From Distichodus sexfasciatus (lineage: Eukaryota > Chordata > Actinopteri > Characiformes > Distichodontidae), in contig JAVGVS010000687.1 in NCBI GenBank assembly GCA_032718565.1, positions 57,501-121,500 of the forward strand: a DNA stretch of 64,000 nt, read 5' to 3'. Shown here piece after piece: positions 32,915 to 45,772 of the stretch. The notes below the pieces were generated by a model. It worked only from the letters and a program-made list of their open reading frames with translations. It was not told the origin of the DNA and ran no database searches. Each line of letters begins with the position of its first letter. Position 1 is the stretch's first letter. The position numbers and the translations under genes are program-made.

Positions 32915-34843
32915 GGAATACACAAATGTTTAATATGTTTATGTGTGCCATGCTGCAATATTAATTAACAAATTAAATGTACTATATATTGAATTGGATA
33001 TTTAATACACCTTGTTCCCCACACACTTAAGAAGCAGGTAAATTCTATATTAATGCTTTGCAGTGAAGTGTGTATTTCCAAAAGGTCGCTGAATTTCAAA
33101 AAGGTCCACCAGGAACTTCAACACAACACACACACAGCAGCTCATTCTTCCAACATCCTTAATGTGTTTCTCAATGCTATCAAAAGTGTTGTTCACTCCT
33201 TACACAGTGTTATCTCTGACTTCACTTAAACACACACACACACAACCCTTAAAGTGCCTGGCAGCACAAATCTTTAGCTAGACATGAGATACAATTCAGT
33301 TTAACACCATAAATGTTACTTGGTACTGATACCACAGCATTATTAAAAATCAATAACACTACTGACCTTATTAAAACCTGGTGATTTTCTTATTTCCCTT
33401 TATTTATTGGTTTATATTATTGGAATTTCATATGATAGACATGTACGCACACTGAAAAAAGTAAACCATAGCTGTCGTTTGTTCAATGTGTTTTTTCTCA
33501 TTCCAGTAGTTAAAAAATATTAGTTTGCTCTTTTAAACTAAGTTGCCTAATTTATGCTTATGGGTGAATTGATTTTTTTTTTTACTTTACTATAATGCTA
33601 TTGACAGCTGGGAACCAAAGTAAAATTTTTCATTTCATCAAAGCATTTTCATTAGGTTGAGTCTTTAAAACGTAGGTTTGGCGCTATAATTTCACTTCCG
33701 CCTCAAACGGGAGCTTGACGTTGCAACAACAACGTTGAAACAAGTGAGGAAAGATATCAGAACCTGTATTTCACTAGGGCTGCAGGGATTAACCGGTTTG
33801 ACTATTAACCACGGTGTGAAACATTGCGGTTAATCCACCGTTAAGATTTCCCCAACACCGCCAAAAATAAATAAATAAAAAAAATCCGCCGGAACCAAAG
33901 ACATTATAGTGCGGACGAAAACAGCGCAATCCGCTCGGACGAAAACAATACAAAGCGAAGCACACACAAAACATGTTTTGTTGAATGACTGTTAATGTTT
34001 ATACATTTTGAAAAAAGAATTTAGTGTTAACATTTTGGATGATATTGTAGCGAGCGGCCCCAGCAAGGCTACGCGCTCCCATGAGGCTGTGGGTTCAGCT
34101 CATTTGCATAGACACTTTTTGGTTAAGTTTCAGGTTTTAATTCTTTGTTTGTGGGGTAAATTCACGTTGTGTGTTAGGGGTGTTCTTTTCTCTGTTCTTG
34201 TCGTTCATTTATGTGATAATTTGTGGGCAGTAACTGATTTGTACTGTCAGGGTAGGGCTGGGGAGACGGTGGGGTTTCAGAAGTATGTGTTTGGTTGTTA
34301 TACTCCATTGTTTGTGGTCACTTGTGAGCTACGGGCAGATGTTTGTTAAAGGTTATATGGGGAGTGAAGAAGCATCACTTTGTTAAAACGTCTTATTGGT
34401 GTTTTTCTTCTGTTGGTTCTCTCCAATATGTTTATAAAAATAAATGCATTCTAAGTGTAAGTCAAGGTGTAATTAAGTTTAATTGTTTTTATATTTAAAT
34501 TATGAATGCCTTAAACATCAACTTAAAAAAGTTAATTAGCTCAAACTTTCAAAAGTGGTTTATATCAAGTTTATAATTTCAGGTTAGATTTAGTATAATA
34601 TTTAGATTAAGTAATATAGCCAACTCATTTATTTTGATTTAAAACAACTTTAAATATTTGGTTTGTTTCACCTTCAGAAATTAGTTTACATGAACTTAAA
34701 AATTTAAGGCTACAGTAAATGGTTTATTTACATTATGGCATTGCTAAAATATTAGGTGTGACAGATTACTTCATTTTTTTAAAGTTGAGCCAGTGTTATA
34801 TTTTTTTCAGTGCAGTATACTGACCCAGAATTACTCATATATA
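32913..34843. other. Intergenic stretch with unplaced repeat fragments
   Basis: A hAT-like end 'actagggctgcagggatta' is followed by inverted 'ggttaat/attaacc' motifs at about 33773-33845. A unit near 34038-34445, with 'tgtagcgagcggccccagc' at its start and AATAAA at about 34438, could be part of an LTR or another retroelement, but I could not confirm it. No host gene was seen. Confidence 0.4.
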
Positions 34844-35706
34844 CACTACTGGTCAAAAGTTTTATAACACCCCAATTTTTCCAGTTTTTCATAAACAATT
34901 ATTCAGTTTAATATCTCATTGCACTCTGAAATGAAAGCATAGTACAAATAATTGGACTTAAAAAAGAAATCATGGAATCAATTTATAGACCAAAATGTAT
35001 TCTAAACTTTTGACTCATCAAAGTAGCCACCTTTGGCAGATATAACAGCTGAACACACTCATGGCATTCTTACTAAAATAGAAATCAAATATTCTTCAGA
35101 AAGTTCTTCCCATATCTGATGCAGAAGTTCCCATAAATGTGTGGCGCTTGTAGGTTGCTTTGCTTTCCCTCTTCTGTCCAGTTAATCTCAAACCAGCTGC
35201 ATGGGGTTTAAGTCTGGACACTGTGCTGGCCACTCCATGTTTTCAAGCTGACCATCTTGTTCTTTTTTCCTGAGGTAGTTCTGGCATAGCTTGGACTTAT
35301 GTTTTGGGTCATTATCTTGCTGTAGGATGAACCCCTGACCAACTAGGCGCATACCAGAGGGTATTGCATGGCGCTGCACAATGCTGTGGTAGCCGTTTTG
35401 GTTCAGGGTGCCTCTCACTCTGTACAAGTCACTGACCCTGGATCCAGTAAAACCTCCTCAACCTCCAATGCTGCAGAACAGCTTTAAATTGTTAAACCAT
35501 TTTGTGTTCCCTGGAAAAGGCCTTTTTGTATAATTCTGAAATGTACATTATTTTTTAGTTTTGGGTAAACTTACCGTTTTTTTTAACCTATGGCAGTTCA
35601 CCACTCACCTTTGTACCATTTCAAGCTATTCATTGGACTTGAACGACTTGAATTGCAATAAATAACTGGAAAAATTGGGGTGTTCTAAAACTTTTGACCG
35701 GTCGTG
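34844..35706 (-). mobile_element. Internally deleted Tc1-like transposon
   Basis: Terminal inverted repeats are clear. The left end is 'cactactggtcaaaagtttt', and the right end read in reverse begins 'cacgaccggtcaaaagtttt'. Both continue with 'aacaccccaatttttccag'. TA dinucleotides flank both ends (34842-34843 and 35707-35708), the Tc1/mariner target. At about 860 bp it is much shorter than the ~1.6 kb of full fish Tc1 elements, and only part of the transposase remains on the minus strand. Confidence 0.85.
35188..35427 (-). pseudogene. Tc1-like transposase fragment
   Basis: The minus strand encodes 79 residues of a Tc1 transposase. 'LNQNGYHSIVQRHAIPSG' is followed by 'FILQQDNDPKHKSKL' with the second catalytic Asp, then 'WPAQCPDLNPMQLV', where intact copies usually read 'PQSPDLNPIE'. 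The DNA-binding domain, the first catalytic Asp and the final Glu region are absent, so it cannot be active. Confidence 0.85.
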
Positions 35707-35832
35707 TATGTACGTACATGATGTGATAATACCAAGTCTGATACCATTGTGTTCATGAACAAGTTTTGTTTTTTATTGTTTTTATTGATTTTGTACTTGT
35801 ACATGTGTATAGTACAATGTTTATCACAGAAG

Positions 35833-36225
35833 CAGTGCTGGGAAAGTTACTTCCAAAATGTAATATATTATAGATTACTAGTTACTGTTATTTAAACGTA
35901 ATTGGTTACAATATTACTGTCTCTGAATTGTAATGTGTAACACAACTCCTGCATTACTTTTGAGTTACTTTCACCAAAATAAGCAGAACTTGGCATTCAT
36001 TCATTGTCCGAACCGCAGAATCCCATCTGGGTTCGCGGGGACTGGAGCCAATCCTGGGAACCTACAGGTGCAAGGTGGGGAGCAACCCTGGGCAGGCGGC
36101 AATACACAAACACTCACACAAATACACTCTCACCTTACGGGGTCAATTTACACTCCCCACAGAAAGGCCCCACGGCCGACCCGGGGATCGAACCCAGGAC
36201 CTTCTCGCTGTGAGACGTTACACCA
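35833..36225. mobile_element. hAT-like end followed by R3 repeat (copy 3, inverted)
   Basis: 'gcagtgctgggaaagttact' begins a fragment with the 'gtaattggttacaatatta' style seen in fish hAT-type elements. It is followed at 35998-36225 by a minus-strand R3 copy ('aacctacaggtgcaaggtgg', 'cacagaaaggccccacgg', 'gatcgaacccaggacc'). Confidence 0.5.
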
Positions 36226-37079
36226 GAATAAAACCTTAATGAAAACATATGCACACACACAGGGTTTATTACAGTTTTTTAGGATGTTCTATATACATAA
36301 TTATTAATGTTGCAAAATAACCATATGTCTGATTCCGTAACCATAACCTCAGTAATGAACATGAAACCTTTTGGCTCTTCTTAGTTCTAGTTTTCTCTAG
36401 ATTTTCTTTTCTCCCGAACACACAGTAACAACAGTGTAATGGCATTTAATCAGCAGATATTTAACCACATCCTGCTTGAAACTGATGCTTTAAAAACATA
36501 AAGGCGCTGTTTGTTCACTAATCTCTAGTCAAAAGCTCAACGGAAACGATGCTGTTTTCCCACTGTCTCACTTCTCCAGGCCAGAGTTTTCTGTTTTCGT
36601 GTGTGTTTCTGTTGTCAAATGAGTTGGAAACTTTTTTGGGGGAAGTTGAAAGAGAAAAAGAAATAAAGAGAGAGGGGAAGAAAGATGTTTTACAATAAAA
36701 GAATTTGAATTCTGAAAGTTAAGTGTGTGGCTCCATCTGCTGGTCACTGACACACATTGCAGTAGTTTATTACAGCATAATATTGATATTAACACAAAAT
36801 AACATGCCATTAATTTTGAATTTTAATAAGTGATTTTCAGACACTCGAAATAGCCACAATAAGAAGTGAATGAGTTAAGTAAGACAAAAAGTGAGCAAAA
36901 ATAGTTAAAAATAACAAAAATTACTTATCCTTGTTCAACCAGCCTAGGGGGTTTTGGTGTAATTTTGTTTTTTTTTCAAGATAAATGAACTAAACCGTAT
37001 AACTACATTTTGCATTGTTGTAATCTTGGATGGCTTTGTAGACCCATTAAATCTTACTTAAAAAAAAAATTAAAATTAA
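36226..37079. other. Intergenic stretch, nothing recognised
   Basis: AT-rich sequence without repeat structure or coding exon that I can support. Confidence 0.45.
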
Positions 37080-37690
37080 ATTTTTTCAAACTACTCTCAA
37101 ACTACCCAAAATTGCCTCCAAACTGCCCAAACCTACCCCTCAAAGTACCTCCAAACTAAGTCAAACTGCCCAAAACTATCTTGAAATTACCCTCCACACA
37201 AACCTACCAAACTACTTTCAAACTTGCCCCAAACTACTGCAAGCTACCCCCAAAATTACCCTCTCATTAAATTAAACTCTCAACCACCCCCAGACTCCCA
37301 CACAAACGTACCCCAAATTATTCCCCTAACTACATCAAGCTACCCTCCAAACTACTCAAATTTACCCCAAACTACCCACAAACATCCCCAAGCTATACTC
37401 CAAATCCAAATTACCCCCAAAATTGACTCCAATTTACACCAAACTATCTCAAATCCCCATCCAATCTACACCCAAAATTACCCCAAACTACCCACAAACT
37501 TCCCCCAAACTACTTCTGCTCCACGTCACCCAAATTATCCCCCAACGGTACCTCAAACTACCCCCAAGCCTTCCCCAAATCACCCCAAGTTACTCCAGCA
37601 TGCTCAAAATGACACCAAATTACCTCAAATTACTCCTAACTACCTCCAAACTACCCCCAAAATGACACCAGACTATTCCCCCTAACTTCT
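37080..37690. repeat. Degenerate CAAACTACCCC minisatellite
   Basis: Units of roughly 10-15 bases built on 'caaactacccc' repeat irregularly for ~600 bp. The plus strand is nearly free of G. The Pro/Thr/Tyr-rich frame of 153 codons across it is an artefact of the repeat. Confidence 0.85.
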
Positions 37691-37808
37691 CCCCCGCCAA
37701 GGTCTTCCAGGCTGTAAGAGACTCTTAAGGACCTCTGACCCAATACAACACACCAATCACAACCACAGATGGACCAGAGGGGGGTTTGTGGGATGACCAA
37801 TCAGAGCA

Positions 37809-37815
<7 letters not shown>

Positions 37816-37860
<45 letters not shown>

Positions 37861-37958
37861 CAGCTACAGAACGAATATTACATAACATGAAGCCAAATGT
37901 GACATCAGATCTGAATTAATGAAATCACTCATGCTGAAGGATACACACACACACACAC

Positions 37959-37992
<34 letters not shown>

Positions 37993-38110
37993 GTGCTTGT
38001 ACTACACTAATGAAAAATAACTAAAGGCTGTAAAACAAATAAAAATTAAGAATTTCATGCAGTTCCCTCTTTCTCACACACACACACACACACACACACA
38101 CCCCTCCCTC
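37816..38110. repeat. GA and CA microsatellites
   Basis: GA run 37817-37860, CA runs 37943-37990 and about 38074-38102. Confidence 0.92.
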
Positions 38111-38519
38111 TTTAAAACTTCTCTCACTCACACACTCTCTTATACACAAACACACACACTTACACACACTTGTGGATCTAGGTGTTTCTTGCCTTGCACT
38201 CTCTCTGAAGAACCGCTAATTGGCCACATGCTGAGTAATGTGACCAATGGGCTGCTGTGCTGGCGTTCTTGTGTGTGTGTGTGTGCGTGTGCGTGTGAGT
38301 TCACTCAAGAGTTGATCAGAGCATCGGAGGCTTCCTGTGCCTCATACAGGAGGGATTTTTGGGACAGATCTATCTCTCCCCAGGAAAAAAAGATTTGGGG
38401 GGAAAACTGGACCTGGAACATTCCGGATCTCTCGGCTTGAAACGCAGACCAAACGACAGAGAACAGAGGTGAGAGAGAGAGAGTGAGGGTCCATCAGTGT
38501 GTGTATGTGTGTGTGAATA

Positions 38520-38573
<54 letters not shown>

Positions 38574-38580
38574 CATGTAT
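38111..38580. other. Intergenic stretch, one weak exon candidate, TG/GA repeats
   Basis: TG run about 38270-38300 and TG/GA runs 38496-38570. Between them, about 38302-38467 is a non-repetitive, less AT-rich block that ends in 'gaacagag/gtgagag', a good splice donor on the plus strand. No partner exon was found. Confidence 0.35.
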
Positions 38581-41500
38581 TAAGTAACTTGATTATCATA
38601 CAATGTCCAACAGTGACAATGAGCAAACTTTGTGAACCTTGACACTCTCCATGTTCATGTTGTTTAGTCAAAGATGTGTAATGATGATGACGATGGATGA
38701 GTTAAAGGTGGCAGATGAGTTTAAAGGAGGTTCTTAATTTTAGAACTCAATTTTGTAGATGCTCTTATACAGTGCTTTGTTGTGCTAGTGCTTTCTGTAG
38801 TAGATCCTTCAATCAGATTTGAAGTCGTGAAGCTATAAACACAGAAACTGAACTTTAAAGGGTATGTGAGTGAGTGTGTGTGTGAAAGCGTGAGAGAGTT
38901 AAAAACCACGTACAAACCACAGGCATTGTCGCGATATGATATTATATCGATTAAATGTGCAACGATTCAATTTCTGCCGATATGACAAAGTCTGATACGA
39001 TGCGATTTCAATCAGATTCAGTTCAGGAATGATATGCAGATTTGACACAATCACTTCCTTTCAAATCAAATTCCAAAAAAAGCAGCTAAAATATGTTTTA
39101 CTTTTTTTAATCTCAAAGTGCCACTGCTTACACTAGTGCTGGGCAATAAAACGATCTCGATTTTTTATCAAGAAAAACGGGATAACGATAACGATGATAA
39201 ACATAGGCCATAAAATTCAATCACACTCGTTTGCCCACTATGCAACAATGCGTTGAGATAGACAACGTCTTTGCCCGATCACGTACTGAGTGGGCTTGGC
39301 ATAATGCCAACGCAACAGCCAGTCACAGCCAACGATGCAAATTTGCCCATTGCACACGAAGAAGCCCTGTGGTAAACTCCTGTCGTTCCTTCATTCCATC
39401 CATCATTTTAGTCTACCTGATATTACCAAACGTTCACCTGTCTCCTGAACTGATTTTTACTGGAAATTAATAATGTAACCAATGGTGTTGTTTTGTGGGG
39501 AAAGTGGTGTAGCTCTGATAAATATTCTGCTTTTTGTGAAGGACTAATTCCTTGGCAGAAAGCTCTGCAGATTGTGTCTTAATATCACTGGTCCCTAATT
39601 TAGGAAAAACTGTAATGTATTTTACATGTTTTACACAGAAACATGGCATTGATTCTCTAAAAAGTTTGTAGGATCAGAGGTCAGAGACTTAAAAAATGTT
39701 TAACAAGAAATATTGTGCTAATGGGACGTCTTTGGAGTTGTTTCAGGCCCTAAATTAGCAACAGCTCCCCTTTGGCAGCAACTTTGACCTTAGTTGGAAT
39801 TTTAACTATTAATTAGTCAATTAATGAAGAAATGGAAGTATTAACAGAACTATTAGGACAATATTAACAGTAATGGGGATCAGACTGACAACATGTTGTT
39901 GGTAGGACTAGGAACGTTAACACAATTTATTTGGAAACTTTAACATCTAATTTTTTAAAAATGCATATGAATTATATGACTAATTTTGGACTAAAGGTAG
40001 GCTTCAGTTTGCTTCAGTTAGATATTGAAGGTGCTAGTTTTGATGAACTTTGGCCAAAAAGTTAATTTGTGCTTAAGAAAATCACATTAAAATGACCAGA
40101 TTAAGTAACATGTACTGCAGGGCAATAAAACAATCTTGAAAAGAAAAGATAAAATCCAGATGCAAGATATTATCAAGTAATATTATCCAAATTAATGCAT
40201 TATCATTGTTTTTTGGTGTGTATTTTGTTTTGGTAATTTGGTAATTGGTTATTTTTATAGATTTATAGTTCTTTTTTAATAGTTTGATACTGATTAATAT
40301 TTTTAAAATATCTAGTTTAAAGTTTATATTTGATATTCCACTAGTAATTTAAAGTGTATATTTTATACTCTATCTAAATATTGCTTATTCTATGTGCCTT
40401 ATTTGTTCATTGTTAATTGTACTTTGTTCCTTGCACTGTTAAAACTGGAGCCACGTCGTCTCGTCTCTCTGTATAATCGTACAGTATATAGCAGAGATGA
40501 CAAAGTTTACTTTGTCTTAAATAAAAGCTTTATTTGCTCCGTTAGTAACATAGATTTTCAGAAAAACCTGCTACAAGAATGCAAAACTTCATATTGCAAT
40601 GAATATCGATATTGATCAATATAGAATAAATTGATATTTTTAATCTATATGTTAATGTTCCAACACCGAGCTGTGATTAACGCATTCCAACATGGCATTT
40701 TAAATTCTAAGGTCAGTGTTTAAAACAACAGCTGGACATTTCGGACAACGCATGCAGGTGTGCATGTTGCCACAGGGTACTTTCAGTCTTCCAAACATTA
40801 AGCCACAATAAATACAGTAAAAACAGACCCACCCACCCGTTATAAACCAATTGTGACTTTAGATTTAGCAACACCGTTGAAAGTCTAAGTTGTTTCATCT
40901 TTAAAATGTATTGTTATGACAAGCGTTATACAATACAACGCCATGACAATGATTGTTTAGGAAGAGTGATACTGCATAAAATACAAGCACGGTCAGAGGA
41001 TCGAGGCTTCCCGTGTCCCACCGTGGTTAGAATATCTTATCACACTTTTGTTAGATGCATTTGATCAAAATGGTCAGTGATTAAAGCTTTCGTTATTGAC
41101 GGTCTTTGTTTGGGGGTCGTCTGAGTTAAAAGGTAAAGATGATAATTCAAAAGAATAAAGAGAACTGCGTGATTAGATTTTTTGTTCTTTTGTCTTTTGT
41201 ATTGTCTTTAGCGTAGGTCTTTGAAATGTTAATCTGATTATATAAAGTTGAAAACTATACGTATTACTGTAGACTTTACCTCACAACCTGATTTCCAAGA
41301 AACCAAAAACTCATGCCCAGTTTGAATCAACAGTCCATCTGTTACCACATACATGTTCTTTTAATTCTCAATTAGCCTTTCAACAGTGTTCAGTTTTTGA
41401 TCACAGAAACGTTGTTTTCTGGGTGTTTATGATCTTTTTGACCCTCGATACCCAGCAGTGACACTAACGTATATATAGAATTTGCAGCAATTACAAGATT

Positions 41501-42054
41501 TATTCATCCTAAACAATTTAAAGGACGTTTCTGAATCACAGACAAAAGCCGTCAAAGAGATCGAGAACTTTACCTAGCATCACAGCTAAAAGAATTGAGA
41601 TTTGTTTTTCGGAACTACTCACCACATGAACAAGTTGTTGTCATGAGAGTTGTTCTTAAAACTCACAGTTTTTGTGAACATTCTGACTTTCACCATTGTT
41701 TTTTTATTTGTTCATAGGTAAGAAGAAAATCTTTAAATGGTGAAGAGCGCTCTTACGCACATTTCATTGCATGTCTGTATAAAACATTAGCATTATTGGG
41801 TTCTTAATTTCTACCGTTATATAATATTACACTGTTTAATTGACATCTTTTCTGAGAACAAATTTAAGGGAAAACACATAAAAATTGTTAAATGAGACGC
41901 GTTGTTTTGTAGACCAGAGGGACAGACAATATAGTTTGTGATCCTGTTGCTGTTCTGTTCACACCATTCAAGTGTCTGATTTGTGATCAGGATTCTTGAG
42001 GTTATTTATTGTGAAAGTACAATGAATTGTGTAGTGTGAACAAGACATTATACC
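38581..42054. other. Intergenic stretch with DNA-transposon fragments
   Basis: 'tagtgctgggcaataaaacg' at about 39134 and 'tgcagggcaataaaacaatc' at about 40117 resemble the left end of the element at 9953. A palindrome-rich stretch with 'cgatatgat', 'atatcga' motifs lies at about 38930-39020. The remainder is AT-rich without a recognisable gene. Confidence 0.4.
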
Positions 42055-42383
42055 CTTGGGATTCGAACCCACAACCCAACGATGGTAGTGCTGGAGGTAG
42101 GATTCAGTTAGGCCTGGTCCAGAGGTTGTGGGTTCAAATCGCACTACCTTGGTTGTTGGAGGTGCTGGAGTTAGGATTCGAACCCACAACCCAATGATGG
42201 TAGTGCTGGAGGTAGGATTCAGTTAGGCTTGGTCCAGAGGTTGTGGGTTCAAATCGCACTACCTTGGTTGTTGGAGGTGCTGGAGTTAGGATTCAAACCC
42301 ACAACGCAATGATGGTATTGCTGGAGGGAGGATTCAGTTAGGCTTGGTCCAGAGGTTGTGGGTTTGAATCCTGCCTCCAAAAA
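42055..42383. repeat. 115-bp tandem repeat derived from a tRNA-type SINE
   Basis: Units start with 'attcgaacccacaaccc' at 42061, 42176 and (as 'attcaaacccacaacgc') 42291, giving a period of 115 bases and nearly three units. Each unit also has the inverted form 'ggttgtgggttcaaatc' about 60 bases later, so it carries box-B-like sequence in both orientations and can fold into a stem of about 17 bp. Confidence 0.82.
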
Positions 42384-43132
42384 TCCTTTGTTGGGTGCCT
42401 GAGGAAACACATGGTTTCCTTTTATTAGAGGTTTATCTACATATATATCTACATATATAAACATGTGAAAGCTTGTTATCTGCGTAAAAAACAACACATC
42501 ACAAATGTTTAGAAGATTATTTAAAATTGCTTACGAAATAGGTTGAGCTCGCAAATGTTGGAGATTATTACTTGACTATAGAGTTGGAATTTTTAGAAGA
42601 AAAATGACCTCAAACCTCACTTGCAATTTGTAGTGTGATGAAGGGACCCTGACACCGAGGAGAAGGGAATATATTTTCCCATGACTAACCCATAACTCAT
42701 GAGTGAGTCAAAGTTCTGCCGCCCTGGGGCAGAAATTACACTGTGTGAATATTTCATATGCTCTACTCCTTGACCTGTGGAATGGGATGAGCTTGTGAGT
42801 GAGTGTGTGTGTGTGTGTGTGTGTGTTGTGGTCTGCCAGACAGCCTGTGAAACAGAATGAGCTTTTGTGTGTGTGTTTTTGTGTGCGATCATGATGGGGT
42901 CTTATAGATGACCTGTTGAGATGAAGTCAGCTTTTGTGTTTGAGCGTGTGTGTGTGTGTGTGTTTTCAGAAGCCAAGCATAAACTTTTCCATAGAAAATG
43001 TGAGGCAATGCTCCTCTTTTTACATTTCTCATCGTTGAAAGTTTTAATTTGCAATGCAGTGTCTCAAACTGATGAACTCAAAACACAAGCACACATACAC
43101 CACACATCCCCTACCTTTTACACAAACTTGTA
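42384..43132. other. Intergenic stretch with TG runs
   Basis: TG runs at 42804-42827 and about 42945-42963. Nothing else was recognised. Confidence 0.5.
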
Positions 43133-43405
43133 CAACTATCTTTGTAGGGACATTCAAAAGACTCCCATAATGACTAGATGTATATAATTCTACAGTTAAT
43201 CCTAACCCTGACCCTTAACCTCAGTATACACATGCACATCTTTTACCTCTTTTAGTTTCTCAAATAAAACGTACATTTTCTATGAAGTCATTTCTCCTCA
43301 TGGGAACCTCTCAAATGTCCCTACAAAGTCCAAAAAACCCGAATAAAAGTCATTTTAGCGGACAAAAAGGCCCAAAAAGGTCTCGACAATGCATAAAAAA
43401 CATGG

Positions 43406-43442
<37 letters not shown>
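43133..43442 (+). repeat. CA-bordered dispersed repeat R5 (copy 2; core to 43404)
   Basis: The core carries 'tttgtagggacattcaaaag', 'ttaatcctaaccctgaccct', 'ctcaaatgtccctacaaag' and 'cattttagcggacaaaaagg'. A CA array follows at 43410-43442, and CA-rich sequence precedes it. Same orientation as 14208-14455. Confidence 0.7.
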
Positions 43443-43443
<1 letters not shown>

Positions 43444-44694
43444 TTTCATGTGCCTTAGGCAGAGTCTGTGTTTTATTTATAATGAAACTCTGGTTAAACT
43501 CACACCAACTCACACGGACACCTGCAACCAGAATTTCATTCCTCGGTGGCCTTATAATGGTGAATTAGTTATAACAATAACAGCCAGGCCACACAAATTA
43601 ACAACTTAAACCACACACACACACACACACAGCTGTGTTTTACATTATATGTTACATAGGCATGCTGTACAAGAATGTCACATGCACATTTGCTTGCTTG
43701 CTGTCTCTCACACAAACACACACACACATGTGCACATATATACACACACACATACACGTACACGTACACATAAGTGGGGTCAGGTCAGGTATAGTCTTTC
43801 CAGGTCTTTTCATTTGTAATATGACAACAGGGTTTTTATTATTGGTCTGTCATCGTCTAATAAAAATAATAAAAATTTCCGAAAGCTGTCCCGTGCTGCA
43901 TTTTACACAGTTTTACACCCCGGCAGTGTTTTGTGCCGTGTCCCCCATGCTGGTAGGACTCTGCCAAACATTAGCTCAGCTGTGTGTGTGTGTCTGAGCC
44001 ATGCCGGACTCACCATGGAGGAGCAGGTCAGGAGTTTGAATTTTTATTTCCATTCCTCAAGCTAAGTTCACACAGGAAGAAAGTCCTGGAATGCTGATCT
44101 AAAATCTCAGATCAATTCACAAACCAATCGAACGCATTTTACTGTAGAACTGGCAAAAAATTGAACAGTGGGAGAAACACTGGGCTGAGAAAGAAAATAG
44201 GAAGAGGAAAAAGATGTCTTAGTCACTTGAACACTGCAGAAATCATTCTTAGGAAGTGAAAAACTGTCTATATTCATGAAATTCATTAAATAATTATCAT
44301 GAGGTGGGTTTTTATGAAATATTTTTATATTTAATGGATTCTGTCATGCCGTTTTAAACATTTTAAACTTTAATATTTTTTAAAACCAAATTTGAAGACA
44401 GGGTTAATAAAAATCCAATATACATAAGAAATGCATAATAATTTCCCCAAATTGTGAAGTATAATGCCAAGTATAACAATAATAATAATAATAATAATAT
44501 GTAATAATATGTGTATTATTATTATTAATAATAATGTGTGTGTGTGTGTGTGTGTGTATATCTTGACTGCAGTTATCAATAATAAACTATTATTTGTGAA
44601 AAATGATAGACAATAATTATTATTACTTGGCATTCAACTTTTAATATTTATAGATCACTGCATGTGTGGGCCCCTAATAATAGCAAATATGTAA

Positions 44695-44741
<47 letters not shown>

Positions 44742-45315
44742 TCTGTTCAATGTACACTACCAGTCAAAAGTTTGTGCACTCCCAAACATTTTCTCCACTC
44801 AAAATATTTAAAGCAGTTCCTCCAGGATTTGTAAAGCTTTTTAAAGATTGTTGCGGCCTAAAATGACTGATTTTGCTGCAGCTTTTTCTAAAAATTGTGA
44901 TGAAAGTTTGAGTTACCCCCCTTTTTGATTATTTTTTAACAATTCATTTCAATTAATGAATAAATGAATTAGGAAAAAATGTATCGAAACCACAGTTATT
45001 TTTAACCATTAACCATTTAGTTATTTTTACACACATTTTTACACACGTATATCACACACGTTTCCTGCATCTTCTAAAAGCAACTTAACTTCTTGCGGGA
45101 AATGATCGGTCAAAAATTGTGGAAAAGTTGCGTGAATTGCAAGGTCTGGATGAACTTGCAGGGTTTAGCTAATTTGCGTTATGAATTTGCAGTGTGAAGT
45201 CCTGGAAGGTTTGATAAAGAATAGCGGTCACTATGTGTGTTTTTCTTAAAATTTAAAGGAGGAAAGTGAAATTTGCAGACCAATTTAATCCAGTTTATAT
45301 CCAAAATTTGTAGAT
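43443..45315. other. Intergenic stretch with CA, ATA and TA repeats
   Basis: CA runs at 43612-43631 and about 43709-43770, ATA repeats 44476-44500 and 44708-44741, TG run 44535-44558. At about 44754-44790 'cactaccagtcaaaagtttg' is a lone Tc1-like terminal repeat. No gene was seen. Confidence 0.55.
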
Positions 45316-45518
45316 TGATCGGAAGGTTGGCATTTCGAATCCACACACATCAAAAGGTAGTGAGTACTCATGAGCAGGTGCCTTCTAAGCTTACCTGCTC
45401 CACAGGCCCTGTCTGTCGGCTTGCCCACTGCTCCTCCACACATGGAGTTAAATGCAGAGTCACATTTAGTTGTGCTGTACTGTGCTGTGTTCCCAACGAC
45501 AAATAATCACTCACTCAC
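45316..45518 (+). mobile_element. SINE family S1 (copy 8)
   Basis: The body and the 3' end ('tgctgtgttcccaacgacaa', 'ataatcactcactc') are clear. The tRNA-like head is truncated to 'gatcggaaggttggcatttc'. Confidence 0.65.
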
Positions 45519-45772
45519 TCTGCTCCAGACACAGACACTACATTTTTGTACTTTTTTGCTTCCATGTTTTATTCTTAAACACCTTACTTAGCATTCCCTC
45601 ACATCACAGTTGAGATTAATTTCATTGACTGATTTTAGTCTTTTTAGTTAAGTGAATTATAATTTAATATTAATAAATGTAAGTCAGTGATAATTTGTCA
45701 TTTGTGATCCAATGGTGATTTTAGACTATTTTAACCTCAACTCAGCATCTCCTAAAAAATGAAAACGATTTT

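Noticed and set aside
37224..37685. 153-codon Pro/Thr/Tyr-rich open frame
   Set aside because: It is an in-frame reading of the CAAACTACCCC minisatellite.
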